A DNA stretch of 10,997 nt from Euperipatoides rowelli (taxonomy: Eukaryota > Onychophora > Udeonychophora > Euonychophora > Peripatopsidae): NCBI GenBank assembly GCA_003024985.2, contig PXIH01S0026951.1. The stretch is one strand, 5' to 3'. The notes beneath the pieces are model-generated. The model ran no database searches. It had not been told where the DNA came from and saw nothing but the letters and a program-made list of their open reading frames with translations. The position numbers and the translations under genes were made by a program. Position 1 is the first letter of the stretch; every line of letters begins with the position of its first letter. Shown here piece after piece: positions 1-7,592 of the stretch.

Positions 1-52
1 AAAAAAAAAAAACATTAATTTAGAATATATTGTTGAGCAAAGCATCTAATCT

Positions 53-93
53 AGGAACAAATCCAGAGAGGAACAAATCCAGAGGATTTGTTC
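53..93. repeat. Tandem 16-mer pair ending in a hairpin
   Basis: The 16-mer AGGAACAAATCCAGAG occurs twice back to back without mismatch (53-68 and 69-84). The second copy runs into an inverted copy of its own core: GAACAAATCC at 71-80 is exactly complementary to GGATTTGTTC at 84-93, with a three-base loop. The likely origin is a local duplication plus a foldback, as made by replication slippage or template switching. No function is visible. Confidence 0.85.
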
Positions 94-243
94 TGTGATT
101 TACCAAGTTTATTTGGTAAATGACAATTGTATGTTATAAAACTTATAACGAGTCTGCTAATTAATCAAGTAAACTGAATTGCACTTTCATGACAATCTTC
201 TAATTAAATATTCGCTAATATTAGCTTCATATTTGACAGGAAA

Positions 244-277
244 GAGAAGAAAAAAAACTGAGTTTTTTTTTCTTCTC
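244..277. repeat. Purine/pyrimidine near-perfect palindrome in the first array unit
   Basis: GAGAAG, then eight A and CT (244-259), is mirrored by AG, nine T and CTTCTC (261-277). The single difference is one T in the run, giving a stem of about 15 bp with one bulge and almost no loop. The later array copies keep a purine tract followed by a pyrimidine tract at the same place (about 450-482, 678-708 and 911-950), but their complementarity has decayed. Confidence 0.75.
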
Positions 278-626
278 AAATATATAGACTTTTGAAGAAG
301 TTCTCGGCATCAAATACTGCACTCACGCTGAGTCTTATCAAGTAAAAAGATGTAGTAATAATGTTTGAATCAAGTAATCAAAGTTGTTTCGATAATCATC
401 AGCCTTCTAATTAAACATTGGCTAAATATTACCTTCATATTTAATGAGTAAGAGAAGAAAACTTAGCGTGTTTATTTTTTTTCCTAAACAAGTAACCTAA
501 AAGTTTACAGCTTCAAATATTCCAAGTTCATATTAATAATGCAAACTTCTTTCACATGTATTGTAATCTAGTAAATTAAATAAGTTGTTTTCATAGCAAT
601 CAACCTGCTAATTATTATCAACCACT

Positions 627-650
627 AATTATTATTATTATTATTATTAT
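627..650. repeat. (ATT)n microsatellite
   Basis: About eight ATT/TTA trinucleotides run without interruption inside the third tandem-array unit. This simple repeat grew in one copy only and partly explains why that unit is longer. Confidence 0.9.
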
Positions 651-1045
651 CAATCACTTATTAGCTTTATATTTAATAAGCAAGTGAAAAAACTAACATG
701 TTTTTTTCCTAAACAAATAGCCTAACTTCTCTGAAGTATAGCTTACAGCTTCAAATATCCCAAGGTCATAGTGACTTCTGTCAAGTGGTGAGGGATATCT
801 ATGTCTATGGTTTAAAGTAAACTACATTATTTTCTTAATCAACCTTCAATTATTATTGTTATCAGTTGCTAAATAGTATTAATCGCTAAATATTAGCTTC
901 ATATTTAATAAGCAAGAGAAGAAAAATAACTCTTTTTATTTTTTTTATTCTAAGTTTATAAAATGCTGAATTTTGTCATGTTGGGAGGTGTATCTATATC
1001 ATTGTCTAATCAAGTAAACAGATTAAATTGTTTCCTAACAAATCT

Positions 1046-1455
1046 ATTTTAATGAAAAAGTCAAAATATTGCACTTATCCAGCTGTATACCACAACCTTA
1101 GTTTATGAACCTAGAAAATTAGGTGCTTTTTTATATTAATGTTAGTTTAAGAAAGTAAACCATGATTCCAGATAAACTGCAACATTGTAGTCCAAATTGG
1201 CAGGGGGGATAACACTTACAATGTACATGAACCTGTATTCTATAATATTTTCTTAAAGAAGAGGTAGGGTCAATTTTTACATCCATTTTTTTTAGTAAAA
1301 GGAAGGGAAAGACTAGTAAAACTATTTTCATGTTTGGCTTGCTTCATTTTGTAGTGGGTTAAGAGAACAAAATTTATGTGACACTCATTTTACTTGCAGT
1401 AATTTTTTATAAGCAGGGGAAGGAAAAAGGAGAAGTACCTAGAAACAATATCCAA
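1046..1455. other. Unannotated AT-rich stretch
   Basis: No supportable gene is visible. A purine-rich tract at about 1413-1435 follows a plausible splice acceptor (ttacttgcag at 1391-1400), but the short frame behind it is not convincing. A 66-codon minus-strand frame at 1131-1331 has neither gene-like composition nor context. Confidence 0.5.
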
Positions 1456-1693
1456 TAAGTGACAATTACCGCGTTTTTAACATCTGCGCATCTATTTCAC
1501 TCATACGCCATAAATGGCCTGAAATGGCTCAAAATTATCAAAATCGATTAAAAAAAAGGATTATTTCACTCCATCATCATAGGGTTGGGTCATAGGTATT
1601 GGGTTTAATAGGTAGTAGAAGTTAGGATTAGGGTAAGGTTAGGACTGTAAATAATAAAATAACGCTGCTATCCATTTACTAAAACGTCACTTA
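1456..1693. mobile_element. Possible small TA-flanked MITE
   Basis: TAAGTGAC at 1456-1463 is exactly complementary to GTCACTTA at 1686-1693. Read as TA-AGTGAC...GTCACT-TA, this is a 6-bp inverted end with a TA duplication, the pattern left by Tc1/mariner-type elements. The interior differs from its surroundings. It contains CpGs (ACCGCG, TGCGCA), a 10-mer direct repeat TATTTCACTC (1493 and 1562), two AAATGGC copies (from about 1513), and a GT-rich patch. An 8-bp inverted match over 240 bp can arise by chance, so the boundaries are tentative. Confidence 0.3.
1581..1645 (+). repeat. Telomere-like GT-rich patch
   Basis: The plus strand carries a run of TTAGG/TTAGGG/TAAGG-like words. These include AGGGTTGGG at 1581-1589 and GTTAGGATTAGGGTAAGG at 1621-1638, followed by TTAGG. 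It resembles degenerate interstitial TTAGGG sequence, the usual metazoan telomere repeat. Only one exact TTAGGG is present, so it may instead be part of the enclosing element. Confidence 0.45.
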
Positions 1694-2444
1694 GGCTCTC
1701 GTGAAAAAGGTACCAGTTTTATGGTAATTGCTAAGATCTTTACTGTTTTTAAAGCTTGTTTTAGTTGTGCATTTGATTATCACTCAACTAAAGTTAGATT
1801 TTCCTAAATACCATATGTGTAGAATGCATTCTTTTGCCTATATTAACTTAAACCAACTAACATTTTTCACTCATTTCCTCCAAAACAGAAGTGCAGTGTT
1901 GAGTAACCATACATATACTGTAAATTAAAATCACCCACTTAGCTCCAAAAAATGTATAGTGTTATAAAAAATATGTTCCTGGCAGTAGGGGTGGACAGAG
2001 AAATGTCTTATTTTGACCTGCCAAATATCGTACTTGGTTGTCTTTTTTTTACCGAACCCATACTAGTAGTATTGATCTGTATATAAATTTCCATTCATAA
2101 GTCATCAATTATATTTTTTTTTGTTAATTGGCTGCAATTTTCATTTTGTCATATATTCAAATTATTAACAAACATCATTCTTCTAAAAATATCTTTTGAT
2201 TCTGCTGTGATTCTTTCCATTCCTTCCCTTTTGCCATTGAACTTTAACAACCTACAGCAAATATGTGATCACTGCATTAGAGGTTCTTTTAAGTTAGGAA
2301 TTATTCTCTTTTAAGAACTAATTTGAAATGTGTGTCTACCACTGAATATATTTTAAATACTTAATTTTAACTTCTGCTTTTTTTAATATGCTATTGTTTA
2401 ACATATTTCATTTTTTGTTACTTCAACAACCTAGTTGGCTTTAA
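1694..2444. other. Unannotated AT-rich stretch
   Basis: No gene is supported. A 44-codon plus-strand frame at 1952-2086 (M-Y-S-V-I-K-N-M...) has a hydrophobic C-terminal half containing the segment LPNIVLGCLFF. It lacks a clear splice donor or a gene context, so I do not call it. A 66-codon plus-strand frame at 1728-1928 has no recognisable features. The rest is T-rich. Confidence 0.45.
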
Positions 2445-2497
2445 GCTGGGTTTAACCTAGGCATTTCAAACATAGGATTTGAAACACGGCAATTGAA
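2445..2497 (+). repeat. Left inverted arm of the 2445-3908 element
   Basis: This arm starts GCTGGGTTTAACCTAGGC. It also contains a small internal inverted pair, TTTCAAA (2464-2470) and TTTGAAA (2478-2484). A further related word, CACTAGGCAATTCAAATG, follows at about 2517, which suggests subrepeats at this end. Confidence 0.6.
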
Positions 2498-3855
2498 ATA
2501 TTATTCTTGTGTGCTCACACTAGGCAATTCAAATGTAAACATTTTTAAAGTACCGTATAAGATTTATGGCATTTACTTTATTCCTGACTTATTGGTTTTA
2601 CTGTAAATTTGATAAACAGAGTAAGTTGAGTTTGTGTGTGTTTTTTTTTTTTTTGCTTGTGAGAAATAACATAAAAACAACACTGATGTGAATGGGTGCA
2701 CTCCATTTGTGGTTTTAAGTGAATGTGATGTTGACAATTCCACTGTTTATATGTGGAATTGTGAAGAAATTTTGGAATTCATTTTTACTCCATAAAATCT
2801 CTCTGTGTTGTGATATCTAAATATAAATTATAAAGAGGAATTGATCCTAAATGACAGTTGTGAAAGGAAGTTGATGTTATGTTTTAGATTTACATTTATT
2901 ACCCTGGATTATCATTTTATTAAGAAACACTATTCACTTCAATAAATTTTTATATACTGTATATATATTTTTTAGATACCATTACTTTATTAATATAGTA
3001 GCTTATCATTAATAATAATAAAATAAAGATTAAGCCTTACACAAAAAATTGCTATTATGAATATAATAAATAGCAACATTATTTTTAATTATTAGTTGTT
3101 ATAATCTGATTATTTAAAATAACATTCAGGAATATCTATTCTTGCTAGTTATTAAAGTTAGCATCTGTGACGCAACAAAGTGATTTATCATGAAATTTGA
3201 ATAAATTATTAAAGGGTGCTTTAAATTGTTTTACTGAAAGGATAAAATACTAACACAAATGCTACAGAAAAGAAGTTTAGTCGAAGTTTATTGACTGATC
3301 TTGTCTTTTGAAATGTACATTTTTAGAGAAAATATTTTATAACAGCATGCAATTCTCTTTAGATTTAGCTATGCAACTGGCATCACGGGTGTTAATTCGG
3401 TAACTGAGCAGGAGTAAATAAACCCAGTTGAAACTTAAAATAACCAGCTTTAAACCACTTTTAATTAAAATCAACATGGATTTTTATTATATTAATTTAC
3501 TAAAAAAAATAGCAAAAAAATTATTTTGAGGGTTAATCTTACCCGTACTATTTTTGATACTTTATTTTTATTAATATTATTATTAATAATTCCTGCTTCA
3601 ATCATACCAAACTCTGAAAGAAAAGTAACACTGCTTGCGACATGCAGTACATGTATACAGCAAACTAGAATTTAACCCAAAACACTAGAAACCTAGACAC
3701 CAGGTTTGAGCACAGCTATTGCAAGCAATGTTCTTGTTGATTTGAAGTTAGGCTATTTATATGTGACATTGATTTTATGAGAGTCTGAATAGATTAGTTG
3801 CAATTGTGTCAATATATATACTGTACATTAGCAACCATGTCTTAGATTATGATGA
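2498..3855. other. Interior of the putative element, no gene seen
   Basis: The stretch is AT-rich with T and A homopolymers, a TATATACTGTATATATA-type palindromic segment near 2952 and a TTATTAATA inverted repeat near 3567-3590. No open frame here looks coding, and no transposase motif can be seen. Confidence 0.5.
2734..2762. repeat. 10-bp perfect hairpin with 9-base loop
   Basis: ACAATTCCAC at 2734-2743 is exactly complementary to GTGGAATTGT at 2753-2762. It lies inside the putative element, with a T-run (about 2641-2654) upstream. There is no sign that it is transcribed. Confidence 0.7.
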
Positions 3856-3908
3856 TTCAATCGTCGTGATTCTGACACCATGTTTGAATAGCTTAGTGTA
3901 GACCCAGC
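3856..3908 (-). repeat. Right inverted arm of the 2445-3908 element
   Basis: Read on the minus strand from 3908, this arm starts GCTGGGTCTACACTAAGC. It is about 74% identical to the left arm, which implies an old insertion or two related but different insertions. The adjoining word ATTATGATGATTCAAT (3846-3861) also occurs exactly at 6108-6123. Confidence 0.6.
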
Positions 3909-4008
3909 CTTTCACTAACGCTATTTTCCTTATAAATACATATGCATTCTTTTTAGATTATAATTGATGAAGTTAAGCTAGACATTGATTGTTCTTTTTC
4001 ATTTCTAG

Positions 4009-4068
4009 TTTCCAGTGCCGACAGCTGCGTGGGGCACCAAGCTCTATGGGGCACTCGGGCATGCAAAT
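4009..4068 (+). CDS. Candidate internal exon (60 nt), product unknown
   Basis: A pyrimidine-rich tract (gttctttttcatttctag, ending 4008) is followed by 60 bases that are strikingly G+C-rich against their surroundings. They end at a possible donor, AAT|GTATGA. The block is a multiple of three and open in phase 0, reading FPVPTAAWGTKLYGALGHAN. It is also open in another frame, reading FQCRQLRGAPSSMGHSGMQ, which stays open through the donor to a TAA at about 4128. A second acceptor, ttccag ending at 4014, would fit that frame. I recognise neither peptide. The donor is only moderate. Its last eight bases, ATGCAAAT, are also an exact POU octamer, so a conserved noncoding element is an alternative. 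Confidence 0.3.
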
Positions 4069-4512
4069 GTATGAATTTTGTGTAGTAACATCTCCATTTA
4101 ATATTGGTGTTACTCACCAATTAACATAACTCATTTCCATAAAATAAATATAATCATATTAGTTCTATTTTTTTTTTAAATACACATATTCATTTATTAA
4201 CATCCATGGCTTTGAGTTGGAATTGTTTCCTAGTAGTGTCGTCATAATTTTCAAAGATACCGGTAATTAAAATTCGTTCCATTCATCCTCAATGGAATTT
4301 TAAACAAAAAAAATTGAATATTTATTTAATATACATTAAATTGTTGCAATTTATAAATTGTTTTCATACTTAAATTATTAAAAGATATTTGGTGCTGGTT
4401 TTGTTAAAATTTTATTGGTGTAGGGGAAGTCATTTATATTGATTTATGCTTTGGATACTATTAATTTTAAAGCTTTGAAGTTGTTTTTTATTTAATCTTT
4501 TTTTTTTTTTAG

Positions 4513-4596
4513 AATTCTAAACCGATGTTACAAAAGAACTTGCTTTTTTTTTTTTCTGAAACAGTTTCACAATTTTATGATATAGGTCTAATGTAA
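4513..4596 (+). CDS. Candidate terminal exon, product unknown
   Basis: A long T-run ending in AG at 4511-4512 is a textbook polypyrimidine tract plus 3' splice site. It is followed by 27 open codons and TAA at 4594-4596. The peptide begins NSKPMLQKN, passes through a leucine/phenylalanine stretch made by a T-run, and ends FYDIGLM. The upstream frame is closed by TAG exactly at the acceptor, so coding could only begin at the splice. If joined to 4009-4068 in phase 0, the frame stays open. An AATAAA lies 101 bases past the stop. T-runs and AATAAA are common in such AT-rich DNA, and the peptide is unrecognised, so this is weak. Confidence 0.17.
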   Translation, partial: NSKPMLQKNLLFFFSETVSQFYDIGLM

Positions 4597-4696
4597 ATAG
4601 GCTACACTCTACAGAGATTTGCAGTATATCACTATTCACATACATGTACAGGGTAAACATTTCCAGTTGATTGTAGTACTGACCCAATTGTGCGTA

Positions 4697-4702
4697 AATA
4701 AA
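4697..4702 (+). promoter_or_regulatory. Possible polyadenylation signal
   Basis: AATAAA follows the stop of the candidate exon ending at 4596 by about 100 bases. No strong GU-rich element is obvious after it. The hexamer is frequent by chance at this base composition, so the call depends entirely on the exon. Confidence 0.15.
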
Positions 4703-4995
4703 GGCTTTTGAAATTCACAAATCTATTAGTATGAGACTAGTAGAAATAATGAAACAAGTAGCCTACTTTTAAGTACCATACTCAAATTTACTTTATATAA
4801 AAAATTAACCCATAGTCTAAAAGAAATAAACATGAGATCACTGTTGAAATTACTTCCAAATTATCTAATAAATATTAAAGTGGTTTATCAATGATTTTTT
4901 TTTAATTGATTTATGTTTAGTTTCACCTAAAAATATTTGTTTAATTATTCAATTTTGAAAATTTAACTGAAACATATAAGAATTTGCAAGTTTCT
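4703..4995. other. Unannotated AT-rich stretch
   Basis: No gene or RNA feature is visible. It consists of AT-rich sequence with short homopolymers. Confidence 0.5.
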
Positions 4996-5015
4996 ACAAT
5001 GTTTACAAAATATAA

Positions 5016-5168
5016 AACCCAGATGCTGACGTTGGACATAGCCAAAGGATAAAATCTCGGTGGTTTGGGGGCTGGAGGAAAATGCATATCTGGGATCCAG
5101 ACGCTAGTCATGACCTTATTACATTATTGTTTAGAAAAATAGTCAACAAAAGAGTTATAAAGTTTTGA
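5016..5168 (+). other. 50-codon open frame in the left end of the TIR element
   Basis: After a TAA at 5013-5015 the frame is open for 50 codons to TGA at 5166-5168. It includes KSRWFGGWRKMHIWDPD and a basic end, KIVNKRVIKF. The only methionine is internal (codon 22), with no start context. NPDAD near the beginning and DPDAS in the middle are the protein image of the duplicated DNA motif CCAGAYGCT. That duplication explains part of the regularity without any coding function. It could be a leftover of a transposase exon or chance; the element is too short to be autonomous. Confidence 0.2.
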
Positions 5169-5460
5169 AAAAGAAAAAAAAAAAGAACAGAGAAAAAATT
5201 TACTTTCTTATCAATATAAAAATCCATACAATTTTGAGATAATTCTTGGGATTGAAGTCAATTTTAAGAAGAAACCAACAAAAAAAAAACCTCCGGGAGG
5301 ATTTTATGCTTTAGCTTATTAACTTTACGCGATAATGAGAACAAATTTACTATTTCCGAAGTTCTTAATAATATTTCTTAAACATTCTTAGAGATTATAT
5401 TAATTCAAATAATAACTGTTAAATGTTTATTTTCAGCCTACTTGTGTTAGTTTTGAGCTG

Positions 5461-5621
5461 CTTTTATAAAAACCATCGACTGCAAATAAAAAAATCAGGC
5501 TTTGAATCAATCTACATTCTGATTGGTCTGTGAAGAAAATGGCTCGTCTGGTCTGACAACCACAACACTATTACTGGAGTCCAAGCAATATTTTTCAGGC
5601 AAAATTATACACGTGACGTCA
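5461..5621 (-). promoter_or_regulatory. Promoter-like stack: E-box/CRE, CCAAT, TATA on the minus strand
   Basis: In the right half of the TIR element, CACGTG (5610-5615) overlaps a full palindromic CRE, TGACGTCA (5614-5621). On the minus strand, CCAATCAG, the NF-Y-type CCAAT consensus, ends at about 5519. A TATAAAAG box lies at 5468-5461, about 53 bases beyond the CCAAT core. This order and spacing is that of a TATA promoter, with a start expected near 5430 reading toward lower coordinates. No convincing open frame follows on the minus strand. The motifs are seen in the sequence; promoter activity is inference. Confidence 0.35.
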
Positions 5622-5652
5622 GCGTCTGGATTTATATTTTGATACATATTGT

Positions 5653-6360
5653 ATTAAAAGTCGAATTTTGATGCATTTTTGGACCGAATATAACAAATTG
5701 ATTAATTAAACAGCATTTTTTTTTTTTACAAAAAAATATGAATTGATATACAGTACCACTTTAAGCTCCAATTAATCATTGTTTTTTTTTTTAAACTTTT
5801 ATTAAGAACTAAATTATAAACTTATTAATTTTACATAACTTATAGTTCACGTTTTGAAAAGTTAGTGGGGACAAATTAATAACTATAGTTAAAATTGTGG
5901 CTGGAATCTTTGAACAAATGGAATTTTGTAAAAATTTTCTTATCTGAAATGGGAAATGTTGGAAACAACTCTTAAGAAATTAATTACTAAAATTCTACAT
6001 TACAATAGTAATTGATATCAAACATTGTGAATAAAATTGCTTGAATTTAAACAGCATAAGAGTAGTCAAACTGCTATAGGCTTACTTGTAGCTCAGATGA
6101 GTTGTAAATTATGATGATTCAATTATTAATAACTCAGTAAAAATTAATTACATATTCTATTGAAAATTGAAAATCCTACCAAACATTTCAATGTTTACTA
6201 TATTTTTTAATCATTGTAAGTATGTATTATTAATAATAATGGAATAATAGACTATCTTTCAGTAGTCAACATTTAAAGCCATAACGAATATACATTAACA
6301 GCAGTTCACAATAGAGGTTGTAATTACTGTTTGGGATTGTAAGTATACCTCTGAGAAGCA
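5653..6360. other. Unannotated AT-rich stretch
   Basis: No gene is supported. The stretch has T-runs near 5716 and 5781 and the 16-mer ATTATGATGATTCAAT at 6108-6123, shared with 3846-3861. It also has a possible donor GTAAGTAT near 6340 with 11-12 open codons before it (QFTIEVVITVWD), which is too little to call. Confidence 0.45.
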
Positions 6361-6425
6361 GGGGGTCCCCTAAAAAATTCTTATGATCTTTTAAAAAAAA
6401 AAAAAAACTACTGAATAGCAGTAGT
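6361..6425. repeat. G-run/C-run palindrome, 15-A run and small hairpin
   Basis: GGGGG-T-CCCC at 6361-6370 is followed by a 15-base A-run at 6393-6407. Then comes a perfect 7-bp hairpin, ACTACTG (6407-6413) with CAGTAGT (6419-6425) and a five-base loop. The A-run might mark a retroposed tail, but no SINE or LINE body or Pol III box is visible upstream. Confidence 0.5.
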
Positions 6426-7157
6426 GAAAATGATTAGTTTTCTACCAGAAAGGGAATATAAAATTGCAAACTCAAACTAAGAAAAGGAGTCATGATAGGA
6501 TCAAACCATTTAAAAGTGGTCACTAGTCAAAGAGATTCATGATATTTATTCCAATTTGTAAATTGGGCAAATAGTTTCAGGTTACAAAAAACAAAAACTG
6601 AATAATATTTGATTATAAAGCAAACAATTTTAGCTCTGTTCTTGTCAAATTTCTTTTATACATTTTCAGGTTTATAATCATTTGAAGAAAAAATATTACA
6701 CTACTGATAATCAACTAATTAATACAATTTTGAATATACTGTATTTATATTCTTACTACCTACAGTAGGATAAAATTCTTTATACTTTTATTCATTGTTT
6801 CCCTTAGCAATTTAAAATAACACAATAACAAAATTTTTATTATTGTCAAAATTGCATAATTTAAAACATATCAAAAATATGACAATATTTAATAAAATTA
6901 GCATATACAGTATATTCCAATATTACTATTTAAATTATTTTAGAGAAATAATAAATTTAAAATTAGGCGTATATGAATTAAATCAATTATTTAATCAATA
7001 TTATACCTTTAGTTGAATAAAACTATTAAATCACTAATGTTTTAATAATTTATTCTTAAATAAACAATTATAAATTTTTGATTAATTTGAACTGTGTTTA
7101 ATTCTTTATGACATACCGTATATAAAAATATTTCCCTAAATTCAAATCATTTGCAGC
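6426..7157. other. Very AT-rich stretch without genes
   Basis: This is the most AT-rich part of the window, with many TTAAT, AATAAT and ATACTGTAT-type words. Neither strand shows a supportable open frame, RNA gene or repeat boundary. Confidence 0.5.
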
Positions 7158-7592
7158 TTAACAATAATCACTCAGAGCGTTAATCCATACCAAATTTATG
7201 GCATCTTGCATCCTTTCAAACTCTGTATTTGTTTCTACATTTTGAAAAAAATTTCACAAGATTAATTTTCTCCATAAAATCAACTGTCATATCAGGCCAT
7301 TTTCTTTTTGTCCATCACTTCCTCTTTTAATTTATTTCCATATACGGTAACTTTTTAATTTCACATGAAGAAAAGTGTAAATTTTCGGGGACCATAAATC
7401 AAATATTTTTTTACAAATCCTGTAATATCTGGCAAGGAAAAAATTACAAAGTTCTCGAGCATGACAAAAGTTATCTCCGTATTCATAAATCTCATAGCCA
7501 ATTAATTGGTTAACATTTTGCTTCTCGTAGCGTAGATTGGAAAAGGAAAGAAATTTAGAATAAAACGAATGATTTTGTATTATCTGTTTCAT
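7158..7592 (-). pseudogene. Possible broken coding sequence, family unknown
   Basis: On the minus strand an 86-codon frame runs from ATG at 7592 to TAA at 7332, starting MKQIIQNHSFYSKF and containing GYEIYEYGDNFCHAREL. Downstream, two overlapping frames contain protein-like segments. One is KWPDMTVDFMEKINL in the frame open at 7216-7314. The other is ETNTEFERMQDAINLVW in the frame open at 7158-7253, ending at TAA. Their succession in different frames would fit a gene or transposase remnant broken by frameshifts, in a patch less AT-rich than its neighbours. I recognise no family. Chance open frames are the main alternative, because frames of this length do occur in noncoding DNA. Confidence 0.22.

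Larger units (their letters stand above)
163..1045. repeat. Degenerate tandem array, unit about 200-245 bp, four copies plus a partial fifth
   Basis: Three independent anchors recur in the same order. AATCAAGTAA-like units start at 163, 368, 565 (AATCTAGTAA), 811 (TTTAAAGTAA) and 1008. The segment AGCTTCATATTT recurs at 223, 431, 663 and 895, and is followed each time by an A/G-rich AAGAGAAGAAAA-type tract and then a T-run. A TTACAGCTTCAAATAT block is at 505 and 743, with a degenerate relative at about 308. Spacings between anchors vary from about 197 to 246 bp. Copies are strongly diverged, so this is an old array or a satellite remnant. The fifth copy fades out near 1045. The other frames hold no gene. 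Confidence 0.8.
2445..3908. mobile_element. Probable nonautonomous DNA transposon with long inverted ends
   Basis: The plus strand from 2445 inward to 2497 matches the minus strand from 3908 inward to 3856 without gaps at 39 of 53 positions. Both begin GCTGGGT and share TTCAAACAT and ATTGAA blocks. The flanks are CTTTAA (2439-2444) and CTTTCA (3909-3914), which could be a 6-bp target-site duplication with one mismatch. The interior of about 1.36 kb has no transposase frame and is mostly AT-rich low-complexity DNA. The alternative is two separate copies of a short repeat family in opposite orientation. Confidence 0.5.
4996..5652. mobile_element. TIR element of about 0.65 kb (MITE-like)
   Basis: The left end 4996-5032 and the right end 5616-5652 are inverted copies. 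Both read ACAAT, then about six variable bases, CAAAATATAAA, an (A)CC or TCC, AGAYGCTGACGT. Differences are few substitutions and a shifted A/T. A third copy of the end motif, ATCCAGACGCT followed by AGTCATGAC, lies inside the left end at 5095-5112 in direct orientation, so that end has a subterminal duplication. The ends and subterminal parts are G+C-richer than the middle. No target-site duplication is clear, and no transposase is present. The superfamily is not recognised. Confidence 0.6.

Noticed and set aside
53-84. CRISPR-like direct repeat
   Set aside because: There are only two abutting copies with no spacers, so it is a simple tandem duplication.
1131-1331. 66-codon minus-strand open frame
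   Set aside because: It has no domain-like pattern and no transcription or splice context, and it is of chance length.
1728-1928. 66-codon plus-strand open frame
   Set aside because: The composition is that of translated AT-rich DNA, with no start context and no neighbours.
1952-2086. 44-codon plus-strand frame with a hydrophobic tail
   Set aside because: It looks mildly membrane-like, but T-rich DNA translates to hydrophobic residues. No donor or other gene evidence was found.
5281-5301. Bacterial-style terminator look-alike on the minus strand (CCTC-CCG-GAGG then T-run)
   Set aside because: The stem is only 4-5 bp, there is no gene upstream, and the window looks eukaryotic.
6301-6340. 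Mini-exon with donor GTAAGTAT
   Set aside because: The donor is good, but the acceptor lacks a pyrimidine tract and only about 12 codons are open.
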